Positions 7,761 through 17,161 of a stretch of DNA of 64,000 bases are shown one piece after another. Positions within the stretch are counted from its first letter, which is position 1. Every line of letters begins with the position of its first letter. The stretch is from Alteromonadaceae bacterium 2753L.S.0a.02 (GTDB lineage Bacteria; Pseudomonadota; Gammaproteobacteria; Pseudomonadales; Cellvibrionaceae): the NCBI GenBank assembly GCA_007827375.1, contig VISH01000001.1, forward strand, positions 1,054,001 to 1,118,000. Direction: 5' to 3'. A program made the translations under genes and the position numbers. The notes under the pieces were generated by a model. That model searched no databases. It saw nothing but the letters and a program-made list of their open reading frames with translations, and was not told where the DNA came from.

Positions 7761-9089
7761 ATGAAACTCGATTTTTTACAGGCAGTTAACGGCAGGTTTG
7801 AATTCCGGCAACAGCCAATCATGCTGCGCGGTTACGCGCTCGGATGTTGGCAAAACCTAGAACATTTTATGGTAGGCTTACCCACCAATCAGGATGCTTT
7901 GAATCGTGCATTAACAGCCACTTACGGAGAAAAAAACACCGCGCTTTTTATAAATCAGTTACAGTTCAATCTTATAAATGCCAGCGATTTTGCGTTTTTA
8001 AAAAGCCTTGGCATTAATTGTTTACGATTGGTACTTCGCTACGAAGCCTTCGAAAACCGTCTCAAGCCAGGAGACTATAGCGAAGCAGCTTTTGCTGAAT
8101 TGGATCGCGTGCTTGCGCTTTGCAGGGAGTTTAAACTCTATGCCATTCTGGATATGCACAGCAGCCCAGCCGGGCAAAACCCAGACGGCCATTCCGGTTC
8201 GACGAGTGGTGTCTCAGAATTCTGGGATCACGCCGGCCTGCAACAAGTCTTTACCAATCTTTGGCGAACTCTGGCACACCGCTACCGTAACGAAACAATT
8301 ATCGCAGGTTATGACTTATTAAACGAACCGGCATTTGTACCCAGCAAAACTGTATTTAATATTTTTTACCGCTCACTAATTACCGCGATACGTGAAGTAG
8401 ACGACAATCATATTTTATTTTTGGAAGGTGACCACTGGGCACAGGACTTAACTATTTTTAACCCAATAGACCAACCGCAACTTGCCTGGTCTTTCCATTT
8501 TTACCCGGCTCAGCATATCTCACCTTATTTACAGCAAGATCAAATCACAGAACAATTACGCAACAAACTCTCGATTTATTTACAGCTGCGCGAAACTACA
8601 GGCTATCCTCTGTGGGTTGGAGAAACCGGAGGTTTATTCCCCAGCACACGCCGACAGCTGGGTTTCAATTTGGTCGAACAAACGCTTGCTTTTTTTAACA
8701 GAGAAGCCATTTCTTGGAGTTTGTGGACTTACAAAGACGCTAACGCAATGGGATTGGTATATCCCCGCAAGCAATCACCCTGGATGCGTTGGACCAAAGA
8801 TATGGCTAGAGCCTGGAAACCCAAATCGCGTCGTACCGAAACCCTAGCCACTGTGCTCTTGAATAATTTGGCAGAGCAATTAGACTATTCTTTAACGCCT
8901 GCCCATCAGGAAAAGCTGCAGTTTCGTATCAGTGCATTAATTTATGAATTACACGCTGAATACACCGTTTTACCCCAGCTTCGAAAAACCTGTTTTGAAC
9001 ACTTGTTAGAATACACACAGTCATTTTTATTGGAAAACGGTGAAATTTCAAAAACACAACGCAATTTATTAACGCGCATTCTGTGTTAA
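7761..9089 (+). CDS. Cytosolic GH5-like (cellulase-family) glycoside hydrolase
   Basis: A 442-residue protein with the (beta/alpha)8 fold features of clan GH-A, family 5-like. The conserved N-terminal Arg lies in GINCLRLVLRYEAF, the acid/base in DLLNEP (Glu 189) and the nucleophile in WVGETGG (Glu 288). There is no signal peptide, so it acts in the cytoplasm, probably on imported oligosaccharides or glycosides rather than on polymer. About 100 residues after the barrel form an uncharacterised helical tail. It follows the ArsR regulator by 21 bp. Substrate specificity cannot be told from the sequence; a retaining mechanism follows from the family. Confidence 0.82.
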   Translation: MKLDFLQAVNGRFEFRQQPIMLRGYALGCWQNLEHFMVGLPTNQDALNRALTATYGEKNTALFINQLQFNLINASDFAFLKSLGINCLRLVLRYEAFENRLKPGDYSEAAFAELDRVLALCREFKLYAILDMHSSPAGQNPDGHSGSTSGVSEFWDHAGLQQVFTNLWRTLAHRYRNETIIAGYDLLNEPAFVPSKTVFNIFYRSLITAIREVDDNHILFLEGDHWAQDLTIFNPIDQPQLAWSFHFYPAQHISPYLQQDQITEQLRNKLSIYLQLRETTGYPLWVGETGGLFPSTRRQLGFNLVEQTLAFFNREAISWSLWTYKDANAMGLVYPRKQSPWMRWTKDMARAWKPKSRRTETLATVLLNNLAEQLDYSLTPAHQEKLQFRISALIYELHAEYTVLPQLRKTCFEHLLEYTQSFLLENGEISKTQRNLLTRILC

Positions 9090-9243
9090 TGGCTCTTATC
9101 TAAAATCGATTGCGACAAGATTGGCAATTAAACGGGAATTACGGCACAACATCACTTCTTTTATCGCGCTTTTAGTCGCACTCGTCACTTAGTTTTCATT
9201 TAAACCCACTATGGTTCTCGGCTTCAATCCCAGGAGAGCCGAC

Positions 9244-12042
9244 ATGAGCAAACACGCAACGCAGTTTTTGGTTTTATTGCTAACGGTGTTTTTTAGCAGC
9301 AATGGTTTTTCGGCCAGCATTACCCGTGGCCCTTATTTACAAATGGCTTCCAGCAATTCGATGGTTATTCGCTGGCGCAGTGACAGCAGCACCGATTCCG
9401 TCGTGCATTATGGCAGCAGCCCCAGCGCTTTAAACCAAAGTGTTTCGCTAAGCGGCAATCGCACGGAACACGAAATCACCTTAAGCGGTCTCGCCGCAGC
9501 CACCGAATACTATTATTCGGTGGGCTCCAGCAGTGAGGTTTTAGCGGGTGGTGATTCCAGCTATCGTTTTAAGACGTCACCGTTAACCGGCACCAGCAGT
9601 AGCGCTCGCATTTGGATAATTGGTGATGCCGGTACCGCCAACAGCAACGCCGCTGCGGTTTATAACGCCTATTTAAATTACCCAGGGGCAGATGCTACCA
9701 GCCTGTGGTTGATGCTCGGCGACAACGCCTACAACGACGGTACTGACAGCGAGTATCAGAATGCAGTTTTTAATATGTACCCCGAGTTACTTCGCCGCTC
9801 TCCTGTTTGGGCCACACTTGGTAATCACGACGGCCACAGTGCAGACTCCGGTACTGAAAGCGGTCCCTACTACGATATTTTCACGCTACCTCGCAATGGC
9901 GAGGCCGGCGGTTTAGCTTCAGGTACCGAAGCCTATTATTCGTTTGATTACGGCGCAATTCACTTTGTGTGCCTCGATTCCTACGACACCAGCCGCTCGG
10001 CAAACGGTGCCATGATGACTTGGCTCGAAAACGATCTCGCAGCCACAGCTCAAAAATGGATTATTGCATTTTGGCATCACCCCCCTTACACGCACGGCTC
10101 GCACAATTCCGATACGGAAGGCGCGCTTATCGATATGCGTGAAATTGCACTGCCCATTTTGGAAAGTTACGGTGTCGACCTGGTATTTACCGGTCATAGC
10201 CACTCTTACGAGCGCAGCTATTTAATCGATGGCCACTATGGTTCGTCATCCACGTTTAACAGCAGCTATTTAGTTGACGGCGGTGACGGTCGCGAAGATG
10301 GCAATGGCGCTTATCACAAGCAAGCGCAGGCGGTGAATGCCGGTGCGGTTTATACCGTTGCAGGCGCTTCCGGCAAAACCTCGGGTGGCAGTTTGGATCA
10401 TCCCGCCATGTTTTCTTCACTAAACCAACTGGGCTCGGTGGTGCTTGACGTGCAAGACGACCGCATCGATGCCGTTTATTTGAAGTCTGATGGTTCAGTC
10501 GCAGACTACTACACGCTTACCAAAGGTTCAGATAGCACACCACCACAATTGCAATCGGCCAGCGCCAACAGCAGCAACAATGTCGCCTTGCAATTCAGCG
10601 AAGCCCTGGATGCAACAAGCGCGGCAATAGCGGCGAGTTACAGCATTACCAACGGCGTAACCGTCAACAGTGCACAACCCGCCGGTAGCGTGGTACAACT
10701 GGCTACGTCAACGCTTAATGAAGGTGTTAATTACACAGTTACGGTTAACAACGTGCAAGACACCAGTGGTAATTCCATCGCCGCCAATAGCCAGGTATCG
10801 TTTAGCTATCAAAATATTAATAGCGTAAGTTTTCAGGAAGGCATCGCTCCCACAGCCGGCTACAGTGGCACCCAGGATACTTACGTTGCCAGTGGTAACA
10901 GCGATAGCAACTGGGGAAGCAGCACCGCGTTTCTCGCTGATGGCAGCGACGGCACTAATGGTGAGTTAGTTGCACTTGTTCAGTGGGATGTTAGTGCCAT
11001 TGCCGGCAGCGCCACGGTGCTAGATGTGACGCTGGATGTGGAAGTGTTTAATCCCAGCGGCGGCACTTATCAGTTATACGCCGGTGGCATTGCGTGGCAG
11101 GAAACTAGTGCCACCTGGAATACTGTCGACCCTACCAGCAACCTTGGTGCATTGGTCGGCAGCTTTTCACCGAGCAGTTCCGGAAATTACAATATTACTT
11201 TAAATGCCGCCGGCGTAGCAGCCGTGCAAACCTGGATCGACGGAGGCAATAATTTCGGTCTCTTTATAGTGAGCAATGGCAGTAGCGACGGCATCGACAT
11301 GCGTTCCAGTGAGTACGGTACTGCCAGTTTACGACCTAAACTTACGATCACTTATGCTGCGGGTGGTTCGTCATCAAGCAGTTCTTCCAGCAATAGTTCA
11401 TCCAGCTCGTCCAGCACTTCTTCCAGCTCTTCGTCGAGCAGTTCCTCTTCGAGCAGCAGCTCTTCAAGCAGCAGTTCGTCTTCCAGCAGCTCTTCTTCAT
11501 CTACCGGCGGCGGCAGCGCAAGTTTGCAACAGGGGAACAACGGTTACAACGGCGCCCAGGATACCTACGTCGCTTCCGGCTACAGTGGCAGCAACTACGG
11601 CAGTGATTCACAAATACTCGCCGATGGCGATGATGGCCGTCGTGACGAGCTAGTAACCCTGCTGCAATGGAACATCTCCAGTGTGCCCAGCGGTGCAACT
11701 ATTACCGCTGCCAGTATAACCCTGCAGGTTTTTAATCAAACCAACAACGTGTATTACTTGTATGAGATGCAGCAAAGTTGGGCGGAGGGGAGTGCAACCT
11801 GGTCGAACACCAGTCCCGATCAAAATCAGGGCAGTGAAATTGCGTCGTTTACACCCAACAGCACAGGCAGCTATACCATCGCGCTGAACAGTGCGGGTAT
11901 TGCTCTGTTACAAAACTGGTTAAGCGGCAACAATAACGGCTTAATGATTCGCAGCGGTGGCACCCGTAACGGCATTGATATGCGCTCCAGTGAATACAGT
12001 AATGTGTCCCAGCGCCCAGTGTTGCATATCACTTATCAGTAG
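9244..12042 (+). CDS. Secreted purple-acid-phosphatase-like metallophosphoesterase with two DNRLRE domains and a polyserine linker
   Basis: A 932-residue exported protein. After a signal peptide (residues 1-23) comes a fibronectin-like purple acid phosphatase N-domain (about 25-112). The metallophosphoesterase core has all five metal motifs: GDAG (127-130), GDNAY (159-163), GNHD (193-196), HHPPY (278-282) and GHSHSYER (317-324). A bacterial Ig-like module (about 440-530) and a DNRLRE/CBM96-like domain (about 545-715) follow, then a polyserine linker and a second DNRLRE domain (about 765-932). Each DNRLRE domain begins GAQDTYVAS or GTQDTYVAS and ends near GIDMRSSEY. The likely role is release of phosphate at or outside the cell surface, anchored to polysaccharide. 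The ATG at 9244 has AGGAG in front; the frame extends 11 codons upstream without one. Confidence 0.88.
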   Translation: MSKHATQFLVLLLTVFFSSNGFSASITRGPYLQMASSNSMVIRWRSDSSTDSVVHYGSSPSALNQSVSLSGNRTEHEITLSGLAAATEYYYSVGSSSEVLAGGDSSYRFKTSPLTGTSSSARIWIIGDAGTANSNAAAVYNAYLNYPGADATSLWLMLGDNAYNDGTDSEYQNAVFNMYPELLRRSPVWATLGNHDGHSADSGTESGPYYDIFTLPRNGEAGGLASGTEAYYSFDYGAIHFVCLDSYDTSRSANGAMMTWLENDLAATAQKWIIAFWHHPPYTHGSHNSDTEGALIDMREIALPILESYGVDLVFTGHSHSYERSYLIDGHYGSSSTFNSSYLVDGGDGREDGNGAYHKQAQAVNAGAVYTVAGASGKTSGGSLDHPAMFSSLNQLGSVVLDVQDDRIDAVYLKSDGSVADYYTLTKGSDSTPPQLQSASANSSNNVALQFSEALDATSAAIAASYSITNGVTVNSAQPAGSVVQLATSTLNEGVNYTVTVNNVQDTSGNSIAANSQVSFSYQNINSVSFQEGIAPTAGYSGTQDTYVASGNSDSNWGSSTAFLADGSDGTNGELVALVQWDVSAIAGSATVLDVTLDVEVFNPSGGTYQLYAGGIAWQETSATWNTVDPTSNLGALVGSFSPSSSGNYNITLNAAGVAAVQTWIDGGNNFGLFIVSNGSSDGIDMRSSEYGTASLRPKLTITYAAGGSSSSSSSSNSSSSSSSTSSSSSSSSSSSSSSSSSSSSSSSSSSSSTGGGSASLQQGNNGYNGAQDTYVASGYSGSNYGSDSQILADGDDGRRDELVTLLQWNISSVPSGATITAASITLQVFNQTNNVYYLYEMQQSWAEGSATWSNTSPDQNQGSEIASFTPNSTGSYTIALNSAGIALLQNWLSGNNNGLMIRSGGTRNGIDMRSSEYSNVSQRPVLHITYQ

Positions 12043-12048
12043 TTCGGC

Positions 12049-12870
12049 ATGCGATACCGAGTATTTTTATTTGGCGTAACCTTAGCGGCATTAACGGCCG
12101 CTAAGGTTTGTGCACACGGCAGCTCGGAATTGCGTTTGCAGGAACTGGATAACAAAATTCAAATACAGCCCAGCGCAAACAACTTTATCCGTCGTGGCCG
12201 GGTACATTTTGATTCCGAACACTGGCAATTGGCGCTCGCAGATTTTAAACGCGCCAGTAACTTTAGCCCGGTAGTTGCGGAAGCTTTTTTCTGGCTGGCG
12301 GAAGTTTACCGCAAAATAAATCAGCCCGATCTTGCCACGCAGGAGTTAAAAACCTATCTCACCTTTCAGCCAAATTCACCCCTGGGCCATTGGCGCCTGG
12401 CAGATTTAAACGCGGCGGAGCGGGATTTTTCCAACGCGGAGCAACACTATCGCGCAGCTATTGCATTCGATAACAACCCACCACCCCAACTGTTTCAAGA
12501 TCGCATTAATAACCTTATCGCGCAGCAACCTCAATCGCGCGAAGCGATTGCCGCTGCAATCGAATCCGCACTTCGGCAGCACCCCGTCACCATTACTTTG
12601 GTTGAGCAGGTATTGGACTACTATGAAAATCAGGGTGATTACAGCAATGCAATTGATTTATTGGATAATCAACCACAGGCCACGAAGCAGGCGCCCAAGT
12701 GGTTGCTCAGAAAAGCGCAATGGCAAATAAAAAAGGGGGATGTTACTGGAGCAAAGCAAAGCCTAAATAGCGTTATAAACAAAATTGACGCTATTCCCAC
12801 ACACCGGAAAAAGCTGGAAATATTTCAAAAAATGCGACTAAGTGCTCTGTTACTATTGGAGGCATTGTAA
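12049..12870 (+). CDS. Exported TPR protein
   Basis: A 273-residue protein with a signal peptide (residues 1-22, ending KVCAHG) followed by three or four tetratricopeptide-like helix pairs between about residues 40 and 240 (for example RRGRVHFDSEHWQLALADFKRA). TPR domains mediate protein contacts; this one would act in the periplasm. It starts 6 bp after the stop of the phosphatase-like gene and is surely in the same operon, so it may help its folding, export or cell-surface attachment. The partner is inferred from context only. Confidence 0.75.
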   Translation: MRYRVFLFGVTLAALTAAKVCAHGSSELRLQELDNKIQIQPSANNFIRRGRVHFDSEHWQLALADFKRASNFSPVVAEAFFWLAEVYRKINQPDLATQELKTYLTFQPNSPLGHWRLADLNAAERDFSNAEQHYRAAIAFDNNPPPQLFQDRINNLIAQQPQSREAIAAAIESALRQHPVTITLVEQVLDYYENQGDYSNAIDLLDNQPQATKQAPKWLLRKAQWQIKKGDVTGAKQSLNSVINKIDAIPTHRKKLEIFQKMRLSALLLLEAL

Positions 12871-12878
12871 AAGTATTC

Positions 12879-14003
12879 CTAGTCACCCGCCATTTCGAAG
12901 GTAAACGTATTTTCAACGCCTCTTGTTTCCACGGGTTTACCATTTTCATAGCGTGGCAAATATTTAAATTTTTCAACGGCCTTTATGCTAGGAGGTATAA
13001 ATAATTTTGAACCAGTCCAGGCTACCACCTCAATATCTGTCACAACACCACTTTTAGTTACGGTGTAGTTCAGTGTTACTGAACCGGTTAACCCGCTATT
13101 TGCAGCGCTCGCCGGATATCTCGGTGCTGATTTAACGACTGGCAAAGATTCAAAATCTGAAATTGGTGCCGTCTTCATCTTATTTAGCTCGACCCAGCGT
13201 TTATTAGCCTCATCAAGATCTCCCATTTCACTTAGGGTTTTCACTATAAACAATCGGGCATTAAATTCGTAATTTCGATCGCTCAGATTTAAACCTTCAA
13301 AACTGTCTAATGAAAACTCAAATGCCTTTAAAGCTTTGTGCTCCATACCTCGCGTATAATAGAGCTTACCTAATTCTAAGGCAGACATTGCAGTTTCCAT
13401 ATTCGGCGAGCCCAAATGTTGCACCAACAACGCATGCGATTGTTGAACAATGTGCGTATATTCATCCCAGCTTAACGCAGGAGATTCCATGCTACTTTTT
13501 GCCAGTTGTTGCAACAGTCGGGCGTGCGCCAGCGAATCCGCGCCATAAACGTTTTCCGAAATCGATATTGTGTCTTCAATATAAGTCTGGGACAGTTGCT
13601 CTTCTTTCGGCTGCAGCGCGACAGAGCCACAAAGATCCAACAACACCAGAACCGCATTTTCACTGTTAGCACCAAAAGTATGCCTTATGCGTTGATAGGC
13701 CTCCTTTAAGACAGGGTATGAAGCCAAGCGCTTATCGGCACTGTCGCTTTTAAGTAGTGCCAAGCCATAATTATGAGTGAGCATTGCAACATTTTTACCC
13801 TGCGTATCGAACAGCTGTAAGCCATAGCGAAGTGCGATATCGGCTTGTTCAATCGCGCAGTCTTTGTCTTGTTTTTCAATACAATCATTGTATTTTTTAT
13901 AGGCGGCCTTAAAGGCTTGCTTCGAAGGATTTTCAGCTAGTGCCGACTCCGATACCAAGGCCAACAATACTAACCATAGCGACTTATTCAAAAGATTCAC
14001 CAA
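12879..14003 (-). CDS. TPR protein with a C-terminal TonB domain (paralogue A)
   Basis: A 374-residue exported protein: signal peptide (1-23), helical TPR-like repeats (about 25-275) and a TonB C-terminal domain (about 290-374) starting at APRYPASAANSGLTGSVTLNY and ending in VENTFTFEM. The usual N-terminal TonB membrane anchor and Pro-rich spacer are missing; only a cleavable signal is seen. It is therefore not a classical energy transducer and may instead bind TonB-box partners or peptidoglycan in the periplasm. It is the same length and order as its neighbour at 14070-15194, so the pair arose by tandem duplication. It converges with the TPR gene at 12049. Confidence 0.78.
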   Translation of the reverse strand: MVNLLNKSLWLVLLALVSESALAENPSKQAFKAAYKKYNDCIEKQDKDCAIEQADIALRYGLQLFDTQGKNVAMLTHNYGLALLKSDSADKRLASYPVLKEAYQRIRHTFGANSENAVLVLLDLCGSVALQPKEEQLSQTYIEDTISISENVYGADSLAHARLLQQLAKSSMESPALSWDEYTHIVQQSHALLVQHLGSPNMETAMSALELGKLYYTRGMEHKALKAFEFSLDSFEGLNLSDRNYEFNARLFIVKTLSEMGDLDEANKRWVELNKMKTAPISDFESLPVVKSAPRYPASAANSGLTGSVTLNYTVTKSGVVTDIEVVAWTGSKLFIPPSIKAVEKFKYLPRYENGKPVETRGVENTFTFEMAGD

Positions 14004-14069
14004 CTAATAAATCGTGCGACGAGAGGAATTGTTTATTCTTGAGTTTCACCAACGGTGATACAAGAAGCA

Positions 14070-15194
14070 CTAGCCGCCCATTACAAAGTTAAACCTATTA
14101 CGCACACCTTGCACCGGTACGGGTTTGCCATCCACGAATTGCGGGGCATAACGGAATTTTTTAACCGCTTCGAGCGACGGTTCGACAAACAGCTTAGATC
14201 CGGTCCACTCAATAAGCTTATGGTCTTTGGTGAAGCCTTGCTCAGTTACCGTGTATTCATAAATCACTGTACCTTCCTGTTTTGATCGGGCCGCGGCTTC
14301 CGGATAGGCTGGAGCTTGTTTGAAAAGAGGATAATATTCATCGTTAGCCACAGGAGGTTGGCTTTTCCCGATCGCCAGGCAATGTTCCGTGGCTTCGTCA
14401 CTTTTTCCTAGCGACTCATAGGTCTGCACCAAAAAGCCATGTGCTGTGAGTGAATAGCGATTGCGGTACCCGTCATCGCCCTCAAAAGCAACCAACGCCT
14501 GTTCGAAATAGTCAGTGGCTGAGCGATTTTTACCCTGAGCCATCTTGTATTTGCCCAAATTGAACGCGACAAAGCCGGTGTAGGGGTGCGTATCACCCAG
14601 CTCTTTTCGGAAAATATCATAGGCATCATTGAGATATCTCTTGGCAAAATAGATATCGTAGCCATGACTGTTCATCATAACTGAGCCGGTTTCCATCAGC
14701 ACCATGGCATGCTCGATACTGGCATCGCCATTAATTTTTTCAGATAACTCTACAGCTTGTTGCCAATAGCGCTTTTTATTTTTCTCGCTGTCTTTCTCAT
14801 AGACCTGTGCGCTGGTAAGGTCGGTTAGCAGCGCTAGCACCTGAGGAGAATCTTTACCAAAATGTTTTTCATTAAGCGGCAATGCCTGTTCCAAGAGTTT
14901 ATAAGCCTCAACACTTCGCTTTGGGCCACGCGTTGTATCATTCAAAACGGCCAAACCATAGTTATATAACAGCGCCGCAGCATTTTTACTATCGAGCGGA
15001 ATTACTTTTACGCCTTGCTTAAACGCCAACTCGGCCTGCTCGGCGGTACACTGAACGTCTTGCGCCGCAACACATTCCTTATATTTTTTATAAGCAGCTT
15101 TAAACTTCGATTTCGCTTGGGCGGCTTCGTCGTTCCCATAAACCAGTGACGAGGCCATTAAGGAGCCGGCCAGCAAGAGAGTGATAAATTTCAT
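14070..15194 (-). CDS. TPR protein with a C-terminal TonB domain (paralogue B)
   Basis: A 374-residue exported protein with a signal peptide (1-20, MKFITLLLAGSLMASSLVYG), TPR-like repeats (about 25-285) and a TonB C-terminal domain (about 290-374: APAYPEAAARSKQEGTVIYEY ... GVRNRFNFVMG). It matches the downstream paralogue closely in length, motif order and wording around KAAYKKY and LLYNYGLAVL. The two are 66 bp apart and co-oriented, probably one operon. As in the paralogue there is no membrane-anchored ExbB/D-interacting segment. Function is inferred only as periplasmic binding or scaffolding. Confidence 0.78.
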   Translation of the reverse strand: MKFITLLLAGSLMASSLVYGNDEAAQAKSKFKAAYKKYKECVAAQDVQCTAEQAELAFKQGVKVIPLDSKNAAALLYNYGLAVLNDTTRGPKRSVEAYKLLEQALPLNEKHFGKDSPQVLALLTDLTSAQVYEKDSEKNKKRYWQQAVELSEKINGDASIEHAMVLMETGSVMMNSHGYDIYFAKRYLNDAYDIFRKELGDTHPYTGFVAFNLGKYKMAQGKNRSATDYFEQALVAFEGDDGYRNRYSLTAHGFLVQTYESLGKSDEATEHCLAIGKSQPPVANDEYYPLFKQAPAYPEAAARSKQEGTVIYEYTVTEQGFTKDHKLIEWTGSKLFVEPSLEAVKKFRYAPQFVDGKPVPVQGVRNRFNFVMGG

Positions 15195-15371
15195 AGAAAA
15201 GCATTATTGGTGACTTATTCTGCAGAGTGTGCAAAATTTTGGCATTGTAGACAAGTCTTCACTTTGGAGTTTCCCCGTCTAAATATTACCAGCCCGCTTC
15301 TTAGTGGTGAATACTGCAACGATCAGTCATACTGTGCCTACCAATCCCCAAACTGGTCGAACAGAAGGCTG

Positions 15372-16286
15372 ATGTCTCGTCTCAACTGGGTTGCGTTAAT
15401 CGCCACGGCGTTTTTTAGTAGCCTAGCTTTTACCCAAGAAATTGAACCCCGACGCTGGACACCGCTGCCGCTGGGTACGCAAGTAGTCTCTGTAGGCTAT
15501 GCCCGGTCGTATGGCGATGTGGCGTTTGATCCGGTGTTGCAGATTGATAATGCCCAAACTGAAATCGATAGCGCGATCTTATCTTATGTCAAACCCTTTA
15601 AGGCCTTTGGGCGCCTGGCCCGCGTTGATTTATTAGCACCGTTGCAGCACGCAACCTGGGAGGGCGACTTGCAAGCTTCTCCTGCGAGCACCGAACGACG
15701 AGGCTTTGGCGACCCCCGTGTGCGATTATCTATTAATTTCGCCGGTGCACCTGCGGCCAATCCAAAAGAGCTGCGCCAGTATCTTGGCAGCAACCCTGCC
15801 AACACCCAGGTGGGGCTGGCAGTAGCAGTCACCTTGCCGTGGGGGCATTATGAGAATGATAAACTGCTGAACCTGGGGCAAAACCGTTACACCTATCAAG
15901 GGCAGTTGGGCGCTTTGCACAATCGTGGCCTGTGGTCGTTTGAACTCACGGCTTCACTGTTTGTGTTTGGTGATAATACGGATTTTTATGGCGATAATAC
16001 CTATTCGCAGGAATCGCTCGCCGCACTGCAAGCCCATGTGATTAAGCGTTTTCAAAGTGGAATGTGGTTATCTGCCAGCATGGGGAATGGTCTGGGCGGC
16101 GAATCCAGTATTAATGGAATCGCCAAAAATGATAACAGAGATAATCGCGCTTACGCGCTGTCACTGGGTTTTCCGGTTAAACGCTATCACTCTCTGAAAC
16201 TCAGTTTCCTGCACAGTGAGACCCATCGTTACACCGGTGCAGACCTGGAAACTATTGCGCTGGTGTGGTCCGGACTTTACCACTAA
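15372..16286 (+). CDS. Outer-membrane beta-barrel of the MetA-pathway/transporter type
   Basis: A 304-residue exported protein. The ATG at 15372 starts a signal peptide (MSRLNWVALIATAFFSSLAF, cleavage near TQEIEP); the same frame extends 55 codons upstream into non-signal-like sequence, which is rejected. The mature part alternates amphipathic strands ending in aromatic residues and closes with LVWSGLYH, a C-terminal aromatic-rich strand typical of outer-membrane barrels. The pattern (VDLLAPLQHATWEG, GFGDPRVRLSIN, TLPWGHY) fits the phenol-degradation MetA-like transporter family, whose members are thought to pass hydrophobic compounds. The substrate is unknown. The ZIP-like gene follows by 24 bp. 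Confidence 0.75.
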   Translation: MSRLNWVALIATAFFSSLAFTQEIEPRRWTPLPLGTQVVSVGYARSYGDVAFDPVLQIDNAQTEIDSAILSYVKPFKAFGRLARVDLLAPLQHATWEGDLQASPASTERRGFGDPRVRLSINFAGAPAANPKELRQYLGSNPANTQVGLAVAVTLPWGHYENDKLLNLGQNRYTYQGQLGALHNRGLWSFELTASLFVFGDNTDFYGDNTYSQESLAALQAHVIKRFQSGMWLSASMGNGLGGESSINGIAKNDNRDNRAYALSLGFPVKRYHSLKLSFLHSETHRYTGADLETIALVWSGLYH

Positions 16287-16310
16287 GTCCAGCATTGTAA
16301 GTAAGCCTCC

Positions 16311-17036
16311 ATGGGAATCACTGGTATGGAATCTTTGGTTTTCGTTATCGTGAGCACCTTGATAGCAGGGTTGGCCATGCCGCTGGGCGCTACGTTAGCG
16401 TGTATCGAAAATATTCACCCCCGCTGGCTTGAAAATGAATTTCGCCATGGCGTGATTGCCTTTGGAGGCGGCGCCTTACTTTCTGCCGTGGCACTAGTTT
16501 TGGTACCGGAAGGCATGGCGCACAGCAGCCTCGCCATGACCCTTGCAATGATGTTTGCCGGTGGAGCAGCTTTTGCGGTATTGGATTACCAATTAAATCA
16601 TCACCAAACCCCAGCAGGGCAATTGGCAGCAATGCTTTCTGATTTCCTGCCTGAATCCATCGCGCTCGGTGCCGCTTTTGCCAGCGGAGAATCTTCCGCA
16701 TTTTTGCTGGCTGGGTTAATCGCGCTGCAAAACCTGCCGGAAGGGTTTAATGCGTATCGGGAACTCAAAGAGAATACGCACTACTCCGCTGTAAAAATTA
16801 TCGGTGCTTTTGTAATGCTGGCGTTGCTCGGGCCGCTTGCCGGTATTAGTGGTCACCTGTGGCTGGCCGATGCAAACACTCTGGTTGCAGCCATTATGCT
16901 GTTCGCTGCTGGCGGTATTTTGTATTCCGTGTTTCAGGATATCGCACCTCAGGTGCCCCTGAAAAATCACTGGGCACCACCTCTGGGAGCTGTGGCCGGT
17001 TTTGTGTTGGGAGTAGCGGGGGATTATTTGGTTTAA
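16311..17036 (+). CDS. ZIP-family metal transporter
   Basis: A 241-residue inner-membrane protein with about seven or eight helices. The family hallmarks are visible: SDFLPESIALGAAF in one helix and ALQNLPEGFNAYREL in the next, matching the paired metal-binding helices of ZIP transporters (the common HNLPEG appears here as QNLPEG). ZIP proteins import Zn2+, Fe2+ or Mn2+. It lies 24 bp behind the outer-membrane protein and may share its mRNA. A second in-frame ATG at 16326 is an alternative start. Class assignment is good; the metal is not determined. Confidence 0.8.
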   Translation: MGITGMESLVFVIVSTLIAGLAMPLGATLACIENIHPRWLENEFRHGVIAFGGGALLSAVALVLVPEGMAHSSLAMTLAMMFAGGAAFAVLDYQLNHHQTPAGQLAAMLSDFLPESIALGAAFASGESSAFLLAGLIALQNLPEGFNAYRELKENTHYSAVKIIGAFVMLALLGPLAGISGHLWLADANTLVAAIMLFAAGGILYSVFQDIAPQVPLKNHWAPPLGAVAGFVLGVAGDYLV

Positions 17037-17161
17037 CAAATAGTCAAGCGCACTTGGACCGTAATTGATATAACCGGATATGAAATTGCGTTCGTGTGAA
17101 CCCCCGAGATGCATCGCATCAGATAATTGCGCTCGATAGGCGCCCTCTCAAGGACTTGCCA

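Noticed and set aside
11388..11505. Repeated serine codons as a CRISPR or satellite array
   Set aside because: The repetition is codon-level polyserine coding within a large open frame, without spacers or regular period.
15207..15371. 55-codon upstream extension of the outer-membrane protein
   Set aside because: Not signal-like; the ATG at 15372 begins a proper signal peptide.
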